This document shows positions 62,311 to 64,000 of a stretch of DNA of 64,000 nucleotides, in pieces. This DNA comes from Aromatoleum toluvorans. Lineage in GTDB: Bacteria; Pseudomonadota; Gammaproteobacteria; Burkholderiales; Rhodocyclaceae. A program made the position numbers and the translations under genes. The notes below the pieces were generated by a model, which saw nothing but the letters and a program-made list of their open reading frames with translations, made no database searches and was not told the DNA's origin. The stretch covers positions 1 to 64,000 of the forward strand of contig NZ_WTVN01000019.1 in NCBI RefSeq assembly GCF_012910905.1, in the 5' to 3' direction. Each line of letters starts with the position of its first letter. Position 1 is the first letter of the stretch.

Positions 62311-62991
62311 ATGAACACGATCCAGGCCCAAACCGTCCAGACCCTCGCCCTCCTCGACCCCTTCGACTGCCTCGACTCCGCCACCCTGGGGCGGCTTGTC
62401 CACGGCGTGCGCTCCGTGCGCGCCTCCCGCACGGAGATGATCATGCACCGCGGCACGGAGCCCGGAGGCATGTACCTGGTCCTCGAAGGCGAGGTCAAAC
62501 TGTTCCTGATCTCGAGCGCAGGCGCGGAAAAGGTCGTGCGCCTGGCCGGGCCGGGCGACACCTTCTGCGAAGAGAACATCTTCAGCGACACGCGCCAGAC
62601 GCTCGCGGCGCAGGCGACCCGCAACAGCATCGTCTTGCACATCCAGCGCAACGCGGTGCAGGCCGCGATGGCGGCCCAGCCGCGGTTCGCGATGGCGCTG
62701 ATGGCCCGCCTGTCCGAGCGCATGCAGGAACTGGTCGAAGGGATGGAGCAATGCACGCAGCGCAGCAGCACGCAGCGCGTCGCGCATTATCTCGTTCAGC
62801 ATGCCGACAGCGACGACGGTGAGGTGCATCTTCCCTGTGACAAGCAGACCATCGCCTCGCAGCTGAACCTCACGCCGGAGACCTTCTCGCGCGTGCTCAA
62901 CCGGCTCCGGCGCGACGGCTTCATCGTGCCGCGCGGACGGCGCGCGATCACCCTCACCAACCGGCTGCAGCTCGAACGCATCGCGGCCTGA
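62311..62991 (+). CDS. Crp/Fnr-family regulator, DNR-like
   Basis: 226 residues from ATG 62311 with AGGGAG upstream. Cyclic-nucleotide-type beta-roll (about 20-120; GGMYLVLEGEVKLFLIS), long dimer helix, and a winged HTH with recognition helix PETFSRVLNRLRRDG (Glu, Ser, Arg positions of FNR-type readers of TTGAT). The four N-terminal Cys of FNR are missing, so it should not carry an Fe-S cluster; NO-sensing DNR proteins share that trait. Divergent from narX; likely acts at the napF box. Confidence 0.85.
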   Translation: MNTIQAQTVQTLALLDPFDCLDSATLGRLVHGVRSVRASRTEMIMHRGTEPGGMYLVLEGEVKLFLISSAGAEKVVRLAGPGDTFCEENIFSDTRQTLAAQATRNSIVLHIQRNAVQAAMAAQPRFAMALMARLSERMQELVEGMEQCTQRSSTQRVAHYLVQHADSDDGEVHLPCDKQTIASQLNLTPETFSRVLNRLRRDGFIVPRGRRAITLTNRLQLERIAA

Positions 62992-63019
62992 CGCCGCAGC
63001 GCGGAGGGCGTCGGAAGGG

Positions 63020-64000
63020 TCAGGGCAGGAGCGGCATGACGGCGTCGCGGTGGCCGTCCGCGGCCAGCCAGCGCACCAGCGTGCGGTAGATGTCGAGATC
63101 GAAGCGGCGCGGCGGCAGCGCCGCACGCAACGTGTCCAGCGCCTGAGGACTGTCGGCGGTGCCGAGCAGACACCAGTGGTCGACCACGTGCCAGGCCTCA
63201 CTGCCGCTGTGGGGACAGCGCTCCGCGATCATCACCGCGCCCGGCCACGGCCAGGGGCGCAGCCGCACCGCCCCGAGCGCGCCGAGCAGGCGTTCGTCGT
63301 GCGCCGCGAAGCTTTCCTTGCCGGCACACACGCCGGCGCAGCGCTTCGCCAGATGCGCCGAGCACGGGCCGCTGTTGCCCGATTCCAGCCCGAGGCGGCG
63401 CAGGCACAGCTGATAGGCCTGCGCCAGCTCGCGCAGCAGGTTGTCCGCTTCCTTCTTCGTGCGGAACGTGCCGTGCGCGTCGCCCCACGCCGCCGGATCG
63501 CTGCCCGCCAGCGCGACGCGCTGCAGGATGGGGGGACGCTTGCGTCCCGGCACGTACTGCAGGCCGAAGACTTCCGCGCTGCCCGCGACGCGGTTGTACG
63601 GCGGGCAGCGTCGGTGCAGCAGCGCCATCTCGCGCAGCGTCGCGGTCAGCTCGCCCGCGCTTTCCTCCCAGTCGACGCGGCGCACGCGCTTGGCGAGTTC
63701 CGCGTCCTTGCCCTTCACGCCGGGCGCGAAGTGCTCCATCACGCGCGCACGCAGGCAGGCGCTGCGACCGATGTAGAGGAGCTGGTCGTTGTCGCCGTAG
63801 AGGTAGTACAGGCCGGGCGACTCGGGCAGGCCTTCGAGCACGCCCTCGGGCAGCTCGACCGCGCGCGCCGGGCGCTTCATCGCGCGCTCGACCGCGCGCG
63901 CGAGCACGTCGGGCGCGAAGGCGTCGGTGACGAGGCGGGCAAACTGCCACAGCACCTCGGTGTCGCCCATCGCGCGGTGGCGAGCACCACAGGTGAAGCC
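63020..64000 (-). CDS. Exonuclease (DnaQ-like)/GIY-YIG nuclease fusion, 5' end outside window
   Basis: 326 codons to the right edge with no start: the frame is open. The first residues (CGARHRAMGDTEVLWQFARL) look like the ExoIII motif (HxAxxD) of DnaQ-type 3'-5' exonucleases. A GIY-YIG domain follows (GLYYLYG...LLYIGRS), then a helical region with four Cys (CSAHLAKRCAGVC). This two-domain layout occurs in a DNA repair protein related to UvrC/Cho. It is convergent with the Crp/Fnr gene. Product activity is inferred. Confidence 0.85.
   Translation of the reverse strand, partial: GFTCGARHRAMGDTEVLWQFARLVTDAFAPDVLARAVERAMKRPARAVELPEGVLEGLPESPGLYYLYGDNDQLLYIGRSACLRARVMEHFAPGVKGKDAELAKRVRRVDWEESAGELTATLREMALLHRRCPPYNRVAGSAEVFGLQYVPGRKRPPILQRVALAGSDPAAWGDAHGTFRTKKEADNLLRELAQAYQLCLRRLGLESGNSGPCSAHLAKRCAGVCAGKESFAAHDERLLGALGAVRLRPWPWPGAVMIAERCPHSGSEAWHVVDHWCLLGTADSPQALDTLRAALPPRRFDLDIYRTLVRWLAADGHRDAVMPLLP

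Noticed and set aside
1-64000. tRNA, rRNA, CRISPR, prophage or IS elements
   Set aside because: I looked for transposase motifs, direct-repeat arrays and tRNA-like cloverleafs and saw none convincing.

Overview
The window is high-GC (roughly two thirds G+C), densely coded DNA of a betaproteobacterium. The complete periplasmic nitrate reductase operon, NarX/NarL-type and DNR-type regulators and several cytochrome c maturation systems suggest a denitrifier of the Azoarcus/Aromatoleum/Thauera group (Rhodocyclales). That placement is inferred from gene content and style only; there is no rRNA or other taxonomic marker here, and I see no tRNA, CRISPR array or insertion sequence.

Layout. (1) 1-15.8 kb, surface polysaccharide/glycosylation: the tail of a VWA/TPR (Bat) protein, a BatD-like protein that runs without a stop into a glycosyltransferase, an epimerase, GT2 glycosyltransferases, a methyltransferase, a Wzx-like flippase, a polyprenyl-phosphate GT2, and three tandem TMTC-like membrane proteins with C-terminal TPRs. 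(2) 15.9-45.6 kb, a large accessory redox locus: ten small c-type cytochromes (27 CXXCH motifs in all), two of them tetraheme proteins with the motif order of OmcE-type filament cytochromes; a large outer-membrane beta-barrel; a parvulin isomerase; three NHL-type propellers; two periplasmic 'regulator-propeller' proteins; a ResB/CcsA pair (System II-like maturation); a haem-copper-oxidase-like membrane protein; a second ccmC-ccmD-tlpA set; Sel1 and coiled-coil proteins; a stand-alone PilJ-domain protein; and a sigma-54 two-component system. (3) 45.9-59.4 kb: ccmABCDEFGHI and napFDAGHBC, in the E. coli-like nap-ccm order but separated by a terminator. (4) 59.5-63.0 kb: narL/narX-type genes and a divergent DNR-type regulator. 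(5) The edge carries a DnaQ-like/GIY-YIG nuclease fragment.

The standout is region 2. It looks like a complete module for moving electrons across the cell envelope: inner-membrane assembly factors, periplasmic triheme carriers, an outer-membrane barrel, and two tetraheme proteins suited to an extracellular or cell-surface wire. Seven GG-N10-GC (-24/-12) promoter candidates lie in its intergenic gaps, several nearly perfect. A dyad TTC-N10-GAA lies upstream of three of them. The locus also encodes an NtrC-class activator, so I infer one sigma-54 regulon controlled by the HK/RR pair at 39.3-42.3 kb.
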